From SCUN01 sp964343975 (GTDB taxonomy: Bacteria; Acidobacteriota; Vicinamibacteria; Vicinamibacterales; SCN-69-37), in the NCBI GenBank assembly GCA_964343975.1, contig CAYFLU010000062.1, positions 1 to 18,233 on the forward strand: 18,233 nt of DNA, read 5' to 3'. Below the pieces are notes generated by a model that saw nothing but the letters and a program-made list of their open reading frames with translations, had not been told where the DNA came from and ran no database searches. Shown piece by piece: positions 1 to 8,194 of this stretch (its first letter is position 1; each line of letters begins with the position of its first letter). The translations under genes were made by a program, and so were the position numbers.

Positions 1-85
1 GTCCGATGACGAACGGCAACATCATGTGCGGGAAGACGACAACGTCGCGGAGCGGGACGATCGGTAGCGTTTCGTATTGGTCCAT
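1..85 (-). CDS. lon: Lon protease, N-terminal fragment (cut by window edge)
   Basis: Reading the minus strand from the ATG at 85 gives 28 codons before the window ends, beginning MDQYETLPIVPL and continuing RDVVVFPHMMLPFVIG. The string LPIVPLRDVVVFPHM is the characteristic start of the LonA substrate-binding N domain, which precedes the AAA+ and Ser-Lys protease domains that would lie outside the window. Lon is a cytosolic ATP-dependent protease that removes misfolded and short-lived regulatory proteins. It follows clpX on the same strand after an 84-base gap, completing the common tig-clpP-clpX-lon order. No strong Shine-Dalgarno sequence precedes the ATG. The identification rests on a short but highly conserved segment. 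Whether the rest of the gene is intact cannot be seen. Confidence 0.9.
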   Translation of the reverse strand, partial: MDQYETLPIVPLRDVVVFPHMMLPFVIG

Positions 86-98
86 CTTCGTGTTGTCC

Positions 99-141
99 GC
101 CCGGAGCCTGGTTCGCCGGGCTGCGTGCTTCGGGACCGAAG
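99..141 (-). promoter_or_regulatory. Two tandem inverted repeats in the clpX-lon gap
   Basis: The 84-base gap between the clpX stop and the lon start carries two perfect dyads. One has 6-base arms GCCCGG/CCGGGC at 99-104 and 116-121 with an 11-base loop. The other has arms CTTCGG/CCGAAG at 128-133 and 136-141 with only two bases between them. In the lon-sense RNA both could form GC-rich hairpins. There is no T-run after them, so they do not look like a standard intrinsic terminator. They could be a leader structure, an RNA processing site, or chance in GC-rich DNA. Confidence 0.3.
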
Positions 142-169
142 ACCGCCGGAATGGCCGGAAAGCCGGAGG

Positions 170-1423
<1,254 letters not shown>

Positions 1424-1481
1424 CCGAGGGCCTGCTTATCGGCGGGGATCTGGTCCGACGATAGCACGCCAGACAGACGCA

Positions 1482-2084
1482 CTACGCCCGCTTGCTGATC
1501 ACATCGTCAATAATGCCGTACTCTTTAGCTTCCGCGGCGCCGAGGATGTAGTCGCGCTCCGTATCTTGTTGAATCTTCGAGAGTTGCTGGCCCGTGCAGT
1601 TGGCCATGATTTCATTCAACCGCTCACGCTGGCGCAGAATTTCACGCGCGTGGATGTCGATGTCCGTGGCCTGGCCGCCGAGGCCGGAGGCCCACGGCTG
1701 ATGGATCAGGATCCGGGAATTCGGCAGCGAAAACCGCTTGCCCTTGGCGCCGGCTGCGAGCAGCAGCGCCGCGAACGACGCCGCCTGGCCCATGCAGTAG
1801 GTCTGCACGTCCGGCTTGATGAAGTTCATCGTGTCGTAGATCGCGAACCCGGCCGTGATCACGCCGCCCGGGCTGTTGATGTACAGCAGAATGTCGGAGT
1901 CCGGATCCTCGGCCTCGAGGAACAGCATTTGCGCGATCGCCAGATTGGCCACCGTGTCGTCGATGGCCGTGCCGATGAACACGATGCGGTCCTTCAGGAG
2001 CCGCGAGAAGATGTCGTAGGCGCGTTCGCCGCGGTTCGTCTGTTCGACGACCATCGGCACGAGCTGATTGCGGGTCTCACCCAT
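1482..2084 (-). CDS. clpP: ATP-dependent Clp protease proteolytic subunit ClpP
   Basis: ClpP is the tetradecameric serine peptidase chamber that partners ClpX. The 200-residue product has the full fold and catalytic triad: Ser103 in GQAASFAA, His128 in SRILIHQP, and Asp178 in DTERDY. The oxyanion and strand motif INSPGGVITAG (70-80) and the stretch KGKRFSLPNSRI are also typical. The spacing of Ser, His and Asp matches E. coli ClpP apart from one extra residue after His. The start follows the tig stop by 16 bases, with a GGAGAAGGA ribosome-binding site in the gap. The N-terminus begins close to the conserved VPMVVEQTNRGER, so any propeptide is very short. It is expected to be co-transcribed with tig and clpX. 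Confidence 0.98.
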   Translation of the reverse strand: MGETRNQLVPMVVEQTNRGERAYDIFSRLLKDRIVFIGTAIDDTVANLAIAQMLFLEAEDPDSDILLYINSPGGVITAGFAIYDTMNFIKPDVQTYCMGQAASFAALLLAAGAKGKRFSLPNSRILIHQPWASGLGGQATDIDIHAREILRQRERLNEIMANCTGQQLSKIQQDTERDYILGAAEAKEYGIIDDVISKRA

Positions 2085-2091
2085 CGGCTGA

Positions 2092-2100
2092 TCCTTCTCC
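2092..2100 (-). promoter_or_regulatory. Shine-Dalgarno sequence of clpP
   Basis: On the minus strand GGAGAAGGA starts immediately after the tig stop codon, and its AGGA core ends 7 bases before the clpP ATG. It supports that start and suggests clpP is translated independently within a tig-clpP transcript. Confidence 0.7.
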
Positions 2101-3411
2101 CTATCCCTGGACGATCGCGGCCTTCTCGAGCAGCCACGTCACGGTCTTCTCGCGCTGGATGCCGGCGCGAATACGGTCGAGGCCCTCTTCCTTTTCGAGG
2201 CGCGCGCGCACGGCGGCCGTCGTCCGGCCCGACCGCTCTGCGAACCGGGCAATCTCCTGATCGACATCTTCCTCGGTGGCTTCAATCGATTCGCGGTGGG
2301 CAATTTCGTCGAGCACGAGCGTGCTGCGCACACTCTCCTCGGCGCCGGCCTTCTGCCGCTCGCGGAATTCCTGCCAGTTTATGTTCGCCTTCATCGGATC
2401 GAGCCCCTGATCCATGAGGCGACGCACGAGGTCTTCGAGACGACGCTCGGTTTCGCGCTCGACGAGCGTCGGCGGCACTTCGCCCGTCAGACGGCCCGCG
2501 AGGTTCTTCAGCAGGTCGTGCCGCACGGCGTGGTCCGCGTCGTGCTCGGCCTGATGCTGCAGGTCTTTCTTGATCTGCTCCTTCAGCGCGTCGAGCGTGT
2601 CGAACTCGCTCACTTCCTTCGCAAACGCATCGTCGAGCGGCAGCAGTTCCTTGCGGCGGATCGCTTTGATCGTGGCGTCGTACGACACGGTCTTGCCCGC
2701 CAGTTCCGGCATCTGGTAGTCGTCCGGATACGTGACCGTGAACGCCTTCTGTTCGCCCGGCTTGAGACCGGTCAGGTTCTCGTCAAACCCGGGCGGGTTG
2801 CCCGTGTGACCGAGCTCCACCGAGACGTTCTGCATCGGCTCGGCCGGGCCGTCGCCGTTGGCTTCACCCGGCGTGACGATGAGCGAGCCGCGCACGACGC
2901 GCGTGATGTCCATGAGCAGGGCATCGCCCGTCATCGCGGCGCGGTCTTCGACCGGCACCCACTTGGCGGCGCGCTGCTGCAGTTCGGTGAGCGTCTGGTC
3001 CACCGCGCCCGCCTCGAGGACCGCGGCCGGCTTGCGGAGCGAGATGCCCGTGTAGGCGCCCGGATCGATCGCCGGCAGCACTTCGAAGTGCGCGGCAAAC
3101 GTCATCGGCTGGCCCTCGGCCACCACCACGTCGCGGATCTCGGGGGGCGCCACCGGCGACAGCTCCCGCTCGCGCAGGGTCTGGTTGACCACCCGCGGGA
3201 TCACGTCCTGCGCGACGTCGGACAGGATCTGGTCCTTGTACCGCTGACGCACGACCGTGGCGGGCACCTTGCCCTGGCGGAAGCCAGGGACCCGGGCCGA
3301 CTGGGCGTACAGGGCCGCAATGCGGGCGATTTCGGTTTCAACAGTCTCGGTGGGAATCTCGAACGTGAGCTGCTTCTGGGTCGCGCTGATCTCTGAGTAC
3401 TCGTGCTTCAT
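2101..3411 (-). CDS. tig: Trigger factor, ribosome-associated chaperone/prolyl isomerase
   Basis: Trigger factor binds the ribosome at the exit tunnel and shields nascent chains. From the ATG at 3411 the product is 436 residues, the usual family length. The N-terminal domain contains the ribosome-docking signature GFRQGKVP at 43-50. An FKBP-like prolyl isomerase domain spans about 157-252, with a Gly/Pro-rich insertion near 174-208. The rest is the helical SurA-like substrate-binding arm. The frame stays open upstream to a GTG at 3438, but family members begin with a short run before the conserved EIS segment, so Met at 3411 fits best. The gene is first in tig-clpP-clpX(-lon) and lies 34 bases after a histidine kinase stop. 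Confidence 0.96.
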   Translation of the reverse strand: MKHEYSEISATQKQLTFEIPTETVETEIARIAALYAQSARVPGFRQGKVPATVVRQRYKDQILSDVAQDVIPRVVNQTLRERELSPVAPPEIRDVVVAEGQPMTFAAHFEVLPAIDPGAYTGISLRKPAAVLEAGAVDQTLTELQQRAAKWVPVEDRAAMTGDALLMDITRVVRGSLIVTPGEANGDGPAEPMQNVSVELGHTGNPPGFDENLTGLKPGEQKAFTVTYPDDYQMPELAGKTVSYDATIKAIRRKELLPLDDAFAKEVSEFDTLDALKEQIKKDLQHQAEHDADHAVRHDLLKNLAGRLTGEVPPTLVERETERRLEDLVRRLMDQGLDPMKANINWQEFRERQKAGAEESVRSTLVLDEIAHRESIEATEEDVDQEIARFAERSGRTTAAVRARLEKEEGLDRIRAGIQREKTVTWLLEKAAIVQG

Positions 3412-3418
3412 CGGTTCA

Positions 3419-3424
3419 ATTGTA
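3419..3424 (-). promoter_or_regulatory. Possible -10 element for tig
   Basis: The minus strand reads TACAAT here, one base off the TATAAT consensus and 7 bases before the tig ATG. I see no good -35 at 16-18 bases. If it is used, the transcript would be nearly leaderless, and no Shine-Dalgarno sequence precedes tig. Without it, tig would depend on read-through from the upstream kinase gene. Confidence 0.3.
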
Positions 3425-3445
3425 TGTGGGCAGTCCACCGCCGCG

Positions 3446-4897
3446 CTATGCGGTCAGCGTCGACTGGTTGATTGGCAGCCGGATACTAGCCACTGTGCCG
3501 CCTGACGCCGGACACGTCAAGGTGAGCGTGCCGCCATGAGATTCGATGATCCGGCGGGCCGTGGCCAGCCCAAGGCCGGTGCCCCGGGCCTTGGTGGTGA
3601 AAAACGGTTCGAACAGCCGGGCCTGGACGTCCGGCGGGATGCCCGGGCCGCTGTCAGCGACCCGCACGTCATACCACCCGTCCTGCTCGTGCAGCGTCAC
3701 GTCGATCTGGCCGCGTCCCTTCATGGCCTGCGCGGCGTTGTTCATAAGGTTCAGCATCACGAGCGTGAACATCTCGGGGTCCACGCGCATCACCGACGGC
3801 GCCGTGGCAATCGTGGTCTGGATGTGCGCAAACGCCGGGTCGTTCGCGCACTGGGTGCGGATCTTCGCCGCCAGCTCCTCGAACGTCACCTGCCGCAGCA
3901 CGGGCGGCCGCGGGCGCGCGAAGAGCAGCAGGTCTTCGACGATCGCATTGAGCGTGTCCACGCGGTTCACGATCTCGGTGACGATGCCCTTTTCGGGCGC
4001 CTCCGCAGCCATGCGCGCGCCGATCACCTGCAACGCCCCGCGAATACCCGCGAGCGGATTGCGCACCTCGTGCGCCACGACCGCGGCCATGCGGCCGAGC
4101 TGTGCGAGCGAGGCCTGCTCCCGCAACCGCGCTTCCGAGGTCTTTCGCTCCGTGATGTCGTAGCGGATCGACACGTATTGATACGGCTTCCCGGCCGGAT
4201 CGAGAAACGGCACGATCGTCGTGTCCACCCAATAGAACGAGCCGTCCTTGGCCCGGTTACGCAACTCCCCGCGCCACACCTTGCCGTGCGCGATCGTGCG
4301 CCACATCTCGCGGAAGAACTCCAGCGGATGCAGGCCGGAATTGAGGATGCGATGGTTGCGGCCGATCAACTCTTCGCGTGTGTATTTCGAGATCTGGCAG
4401 AACGTGTCGTTGACGAAAGTGATGTCGCCTTTGACGTCCGTCGTCGCGAGAATCGCCGACTGATCGAGCGCATACCGCAGGTCTTCCGCATCGCGCAGCG
4501 CGCGATGCCGTTCGGCCGACCGGTGACCATAGCGCTCGATGCCGAAGGCGATCAGCCAGAGGCCGGCGATGCCGGCCAGGGCGTTGACGATGCGAATGCC
4601 GCTGATCGGCCCGGGCTCCGACACAATGAGCTCGGTCAGGATCAGGAGTGTGGCGACGCCGGCGACCAGGAACACCCGCTTCGGCCGCGGCTCCCAGAGC
4701 ATCAGGAGCAGCAGGGCCCCGTACACCGGGCCCACCGGGACTTCAGGCGGGAGCCAGACATCGGCCACGAAGGTGATGCCGAGCAGCGCCAGCGTCAGTG
4801 CGGTGAGCTGAACCGTGGGGGCTCGACCGTGGGCCGAAAAGCGGTCTGAATCTTGAATAGGTGTCACCACAGTGTGGTCTTCGTGAGTATGCACCAC
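3446..4897 (-). CDS. PAS-domain sensor histidine kinase (NtrB/AtoS-like)
   Basis: This is a membrane-bound sensor kinase that would autophosphorylate on His and pass phosphate to a response regulator. Numbering from an upstream ATG at 4972, hydrophobic segments lie at about 55-75, 80-93, 99-117 and 126-145. A PAS domain with a PAC extension (YQYVSIRYDITERK) covers about 165-278. The HisKA H-box is AHEVRNPLAG with His301. The ATPase has an N-box LMNNAAQAM (409-417), G1 DSGPGIP (440-446), FEPFFTTK and G2 GTGLGLA (464-470). All catalytic motifs are present. The ATG at 4972 would overlap the divergent receiver gene, which starts at 4953, so I use the GTG at 4897 (Val26), which lies before the first membrane segment. 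Its partners are probably the two divergent regulators. It ends 34 bases before tig. Confidence 0.9.
   Translation of the reverse strand: MVHTHEDHTVVTPIQDSDRFSAHGRAPTVQLTALTLALLGITFVADVWLPPEVPVGPVYGALLLLMLWEPRPKRVFLVAGVATLLILTELIVSEPGPISGIRIVNALAGIAGLWLIAFGIERYGHRSAERHRALRDAEDLRYALDQSAILATTDVKGDITFVNDTFCQISKYTREELIGRNHRILNSGLHPLEFFREMWRTIAHGKVWRGELRNRAKDGSFYWVDTTIVPFLDPAGKPYQYVSIRYDITERKTSEARLREQASLAQLGRMAAVVAHEVRNPLAGIRGALQVIGARMAAEAPEKGIVTEIVNRVDTLNAIVEDLLLFARPRPPVLRQVTFEELAAKIRTQCANDPAFAHIQTTIATAPSVMRVDPEMFTLVMLNLMNNAAQAMKGRGQIDVTLHEQDGWYDVRVADSGPGIPPDVQARLFEPFFTTKARGTGLGLATARRIIESHGGTLTLTCPASGGTVASIRLPINQSTLTA
4866..4878. repeat. 13-base perfect inverted repeat near the kinase start
   Basis: ACCACA-G-TGTGGT is a perfect dyad with 6-base arms, 75 bases before the start of the divergent receiver gene and just inside the proposed kinase reading frame. 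It could be an operator for the divergent two-component locus, but short dyads like this also arise by chance. Confidence 0.3.
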
Positions 4898-4952
4898 GGA
4901 AACACCAGTCGGTAGGCGGTTTGATGTCGGGATATTTCGCAGGTCTGGGAAA

Positions 4953-5336
4953 ATGTCCGCACCGGTGATCATTGTCGTAGACGACGAAGCCCTCCTTCGG
5001 TGGGCGGTCGCCGAGAGCCTGATCGCCGCCGGGTTCTCCGTGTGTCAGGCGGAGAGCGCGGCCGGAGCGTTCCAATGCCTCGAGAACGCCAAGGAGACGC
5101 CACTGGTCGTCGTCCTCGACCTGAAGCTGCCCGACTCGAGTGACCTGTCGCTGGCTCGCAAGATCATGAGCGAACGCCCCGACGCGCCCGTGATCATGAT
5201 GACGGCGCACGGTTCGTCGCAGGACAAGGCGGAAGCCGAAGCGGCGGGCGTGTTCAAATTCATCCAGAAACCGTTCGATCTGTCGGAGATGACGTCCGTG
5301 GTCCGCGCGGCCACGGCAAAACTGACGGCGCGGTGA
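4953..5336 (+). CDS. Stand-alone response regulator receiver protein
   Basis: The 127-residue product is a single CheY-like receiver domain with no output domain. The acidic pocket is Asp10-Asp11, the phosphoacceptor is Asp56 in VVVLDLKLPD, the switch Thr is Thr84 in MMTAHG, and the conserved Lys is Lys106 in QKPFDL. It is divergent from the histidine kinase and 30 bases upstream of an NtrC-type regulator with which it shares the unusual helix-1 string DDE-x-L-x-RW-xx-AE. That suggests it arose by duplication of the regulator's receiver domain. It may act as a phosphate sink, a phosphorelay intermediate, or a regulator acting through protein contact. The ATG at 4953 follows a CTGGGAAA stretch, which is only a weak ribosome-binding site. 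Confidence 0.9.
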   Translation: MSAPVIIVVDDEALLRWAVAESLIAAGFSVCQAESAAGAFQCLENAKETPLVVVLDLKLPDSSDLSLARKIMSERPDAPVIMMTAHGSSQDKAEAEAAGVFKFIQKPFDLSEMTSVVRAATAKLTAR

Positions 5337-5366
5337 CTTACGTCGTGTATCCTTTCTAAAACCCTG

Positions 5367-6767
5367 ATGGCTGCACGCTGCATTCTTGTCGTGGACGACG
5401 AACAGCTCGTCCGCTGGTCACTCGCGGAGCGTCTGCGGGCCGAACATTTCGAAGTGGTGGAAGCGGCGACCGCCGCCGAGGCGCTCGAACGCGCCGACGG
5501 CGTCGATGCCGTGCTGCTCGACTTCACGCTGCCGGATGGCGATGGCCTGACGGTGCTGAAGACGATGCACGAGCGGGACCCCGACGTGCCGGTGATCATG
5601 ATCACGGCGCACAAGGACATCAATCTGGTAGTCGACACGATGAAGGCGGGCGCCTTCGACTACGCGCCGAAGCCGTTCGATCTCGACGACATCTGCGTGC
5701 GCGTGGAGCGCGCGCTCGAAAGCACCCGCCTGCGGCGCGAGCTGCGCCGGTTGCGTGACGATGCGTCGCGCCCGTTCACGTTCGCGTCGATGATCGGCGA
5801 GTCGGAGCCGATGCAGAAGGTGAAGTCGCTCGCGCGCAAGATGGCGAGCAGCCCCGCATCGACCGTGCTGATCACCGGCGAGAGCGGCACGGGTAAGGAC
5901 CTGCTCGCGAAGATCATTCACTACAGCAGCGGCCGCGCCGCGCGCCCGTTCGTGAACATCACGAGCTCGGCGCTGCCCGAGACGCTGCTCGAGTCGGAGC
6001 TGTTCGGTCACGAGCGCGGCGCGTTCACGGACGCGCGTCAGCAGAAGCGCGGGCTCATCGAGCAGGCCGACGAAGGCACGGTCTTCCTCGACGAGATCGG
6101 CGAGATTCCGCCCACGCTCCAGGCGAAGCTGCTGCGCGTGCTCGAAGAAAAGCGGTTCCGCCGCCTTGGCGGTTCGGTGGATCTTCAGGTGGACGTGCGC
6201 ATCATCGCCGCCACCAACCGCAATCTCGAAGATGCGGTGCGCGAGGGCAAGTTCCGCGACGACCTCTACTACCGCCTGAATGTGCTGCGCATCGAGATGC
6301 CGCCTCTGCGCGTGCGCGATCGCGACATCGTTCTGCTCGCGCAGCACTTCGTCGAGCTCTTCGCGCGCGAGTTCAAGCGCCCGGTGCGCGGCATGAGCCG
6401 GGCGGCCGAAGAAGCGCTGCTCAATTACACCTGGCCGGGCAACGTGCGCGAACTACGCAACCTCGTGGAGCGCGCCGTGCTCCTCGCCGAGAGTGAGACG
6501 CTCTCGCCCGACGATTTCGACAGCATGCGTCCGATCGCGCCGCCGCCGGCGGCCGCGTCGGCCGCGGTCGTCGCGTCCGCCGAACCGGCGGGCGTCACGC
6601 TGCCGGTCGATGGCGTGAACCTCGAAGAAGTCGAGAAGCGGCTCGTGGTGATGGCGCTCGAACGCACGAACGGCAACCAGACGCGCGCGGCCGCGCTGCT
6701 CGGGTTGCACCGCGATCAGATCCGCTATCGCATCGAGAAGTTCGGACTCACCGCGAAGAAAGAGTAG
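5367..6767 (+). CDS. Sigma54-dependent NtrC-family response regulator
   Basis: This 466-residue protein is a full bacterial enhancer-binding regulator that would activate sigma54 promoters when phosphorylated. The receiver domain (about 4-120) has Asp10-Asp11, phosphoacceptor Asp52 and Lys102. The AAA+ domain (about 140-370) has Walker A GESGTGKD at 171-178, the sigma54-contact loop GAFTDA at 218-223 (most relatives have GAFTGA), Walker B GTVFLDEIGE at 237-246 and the arginine-finger region FRDDLYYRLN at 296-305. After an Ala/Pro-rich linker (390-412), a Fis-type helix-turn-helix runs from about 435 to 461 (NQTRAAALLGLHRDQIRYRI). It follows the stand-alone receiver by 30 bases and is probably in the same transcript. 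The divergent kinase is the likely phosphodonor. No Shine-Dalgarno sequence is obvious before its ATG. Confidence 0.95.
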   Translation: MAARCILVVDDEQLVRWSLAERLRAEHFEVVEAATAAEALERADGVDAVLLDFTLPDGDGLTVLKTMHERDPDVPVIMITAHKDINLVVDTMKAGAFDYAPKPFDLDDICVRVERALESTRLRRELRRLRDDASRPFTFASMIGESEPMQKVKSLARKMASSPASTVLITGESGTGKDLLAKIIHYSSGRAARPFVNITSSALPETLLESELFGHERGAFTDARQQKRGLIEQADEGTVFLDEIGEIPPTLQAKLLRVLEEKRFRRLGGSVDLQVDVRIIAATNRNLEDAVREGKFRDDLYYRLNVLRIEMPPLRVRDRDIVLLAQHFVELFAREFKRPVRGMSRAAEEALLNYTWPGNVRELRNLVERAVLLAESETLSPDDFDSMRPIAPPPAAASAAVVASAEPAGVTLPVDGVNLEEVEKRLVVMALERTNGNQTRAAALLGLHRDQIRYRIEKFGLTAKKE

Positions 6768-6791
6768 TTGTCGCGCGCACGCGCGAGCCAC

Positions 6792-6874
6792 GGGGCTGTG
6801 GCGGAACTGGCAGACGCGCGGGTCTTAGGAGCCCGTTCCCAAAAGGAGTGTCGGTTCGACCCCGACCAGCCCCA
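6792..6874 (+). tRNA. tRNA-Leu (anticodon UAG)
   Basis: A complete class II tRNA cloverleaf can be folded by eye. The acceptor stem pairs GGGGCTG (6792-6798) with CAGCCCC (6867-6873), with discriminator A at 6874. The D-arm contains TGGCGGAACTGGCAGACGC, typical of leucine tRNAs. The anticodon loop CTTAGGA carries TAG at 6826-6828. A long variable arm (TCCCAAAAGGA) and a T-arm GTCGG-TTCGACC-CCGAC follow. The 3' CCA is not encoded, because ACA follows. The UAG anticodon reads CUN leucine codons. The gene starts 24 bases after the NtrC stop and ends 2 bases before the stop of the convergent VWA gene, so its promoter must lie within the NtrC gene or the tRNA may be cut from an NtrC read-through transcript. 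Confidence 0.95.
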
Positions 6875-6876
6875 CA

Positions 6877-8115
6877 TCACCGCGCAATCACCTCACGAAG
6901 TGCGCGCACGGTGGCGCCCTTCGCGCGCGTCTTCACCTCAACCATCAACTTGCGACCGTCCAGATCTTCCGGCCCGGGTTCCACGCCGACGAGGTAGTAC
7001 GCCAGCGTCTCCTTCAACACGCGGCCGAACGCGAGGTCTCCGGTGCCTGCGCGCGTCGCGAGGTACACACCGCCGGTTTCGCCGGCGAGGTTCTCGAGCC
7101 CGCTGGCGAAGGCTTGACCGTCGGCCATGAGGCTGTTGGCCTGATCGGTCGGCCGCCGGGGCGGTCGCGCCACCGACGTGAGTTCGTTGAACGTGTCATC
7201 CATGTGCAGCACGTAGGTCGTCACGTTGGCGCGCGCGGCTTGTTCGCCAAGACGCGTCATGAACCCGCGCACGTCGGGACGCCCGCCCACGCGGTTGGTG
7301 GCCAGCAGGCCGCCACTGATGAGGATGACGTTCTTGTGTCCCGGCAATCGGCCGAGGTCCTGGATCAGGGCGCCGAGACTGTAGAGCCGCTGTGCGGCGT
7401 CCGTCTCGTAGTACGCGGCCGCCATGCTCGCTTCTGACCGGATGATGCCGGGGCAATTGCCGTCGTCCGGGGAGCACTCGCGCCGTGCCACGCGCTGCAC
7501 GACGTCGTTGTCGCCGGCGGTGATGTCGATGATCTCGGACGGCCGCAGCGCAAACGCATCGATGCGATCTTCCCGGCGTCCGTGCGGGCCATCGAGCGAT
7601 CGCGCCACCGCTTCGTGGTCGTGCGTGATGTCGACTTGCGGCGGTTCATACGGGAATCGATACACGCCGGCCATGTCTGCCGGCCGCAGGTTCCGCAGAA
7701 AGCGTTGCGCGGCGAGGAGGGCGGGTCGCATCGCGCCGGTCGCGAAACTTGCATCGTCGATGGCGAGCACGAACACGCGACTGTCGGGGCTGATCGCGCC
7801 GGGTGTGCTGATGGGGGCGGCCGGGCCGATGTTCGGCAGGGTGGTGGTCGTCGTCGTGCCGAAGTGCACGAGCTCGGCGGAGGCGACGCGCCGCTCACGG
7901 TGATTGATCGACACGATGAAGTCGTCGGGCAGCAGGCCGATCAGCGGATCGCCGTTGCGATCGATGACCTGCACGTCGAGCGCGAGCAGGTTGACGGCAG
8001 AGCGGAAGCGGCCTTGTGGCGGCTGTTGCGCGGCGGCCGGCACGAGGACGGCGGCGGCGACAATCAGCGCCAGCGCGCCGGAGAGTCCGGCCGGGCGGGC
8101 GTTCGTGGCAGCCAT
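6877..8115 (-). CDS. Exported VWA-domain protein, acidobacterial VWFA-related type
   Basis: The 412-residue product begins with a signal-like segment (GALALIVAAAVLVPAAAQQ, 13-31), so it is probably exported to the periplasm. The conserved VNLLALDVQVIDRNGDPL and LLPDDFIVSI segments (41-70) are followed by a von Willebrand factor A fold. Its first strand and metal site read VFVLAIDDASFATG (114-127), and a later strand reads NVILISGG (262-269). The C-terminal YYLVGVEP and DGRKLMVEVKTRAKG segments match the family described from Acidobacteria. The MIDAS motif is DDASF and not the canonical DxSxS, so metal binding may be altered. A CSPDDGNC pair (Cys214, Cys221) could form a disulfide. The function of the family is unknown. 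The gene lies 79 bases downstream of the DUF5916 gene on the same strand. Confidence 0.85.
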   Translation of the reverse strand: MAATNARPAGLSGALALIVAAAVLVPAAAQQPPQGRFRSAVNLLALDVQVIDRNGDPLIGLLPDDFIVSINHRERRVASAELVHFGTTTTTTLPNIGPAAPISTPGAISPDSRVFVLAIDDASFATGAMRPALLAAQRFLRNLRPADMAGVYRFPYEPPQVDITHDHEAVARSLDGPHGRREDRIDAFALRPSEIIDITAGDNDVVQRVARRECSPDDGNCPGIIRSEASMAAAYYETDAAQRLYSLGALIQDLGRLPGHKNVILISGGLLATNRVGGRPDVRGFMTRLGEQAARANVTTYVLHMDDTFNELTSVARPPRRPTDQANSLMADGQAFASGLENLAGETGGVYLATRAGTGDLAFGRVLKETLAYYLVGVEPGPEDLDGRKLMVEVKTRAKGATVRALREVIAR

Positions 8116-8194
8116 GGTGATCTGGCCGCCATCCTACTCCAGCCGGCTCATGACCGCCACGCGCCCGGCGACGCCGTCCTGCCGGCCCGTCGCG

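Noticed and set aside
2296..3396. Open plus-strand frame opposite tig
   Set aside because: It is a shadow of the complete trigger factor gene, rich in Arg and His, with no recognisable domain.
3536..4849. Open plus-strand frame opposite the histidine kinase
   Set aside because: The minus strand carries all kinase motifs. The opposite frame is low-complexity Arg/His/Asp and has no support.
6792..6874. tRNA-Leu as an integration site for a mobile element
   Set aside because: I found no integrase and no direct repeat of the tRNA 3' end in the window, and the flanking genes are ordinary chromosomal ones.
6881..6906. CGCGCA/TGCGCG stem after the tRNA as a terminator
   Set aside because: The arms are 6 bases with a 14-base loop and no T-run follows. 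It lies inside the VWA coding sequence and is likely chance.
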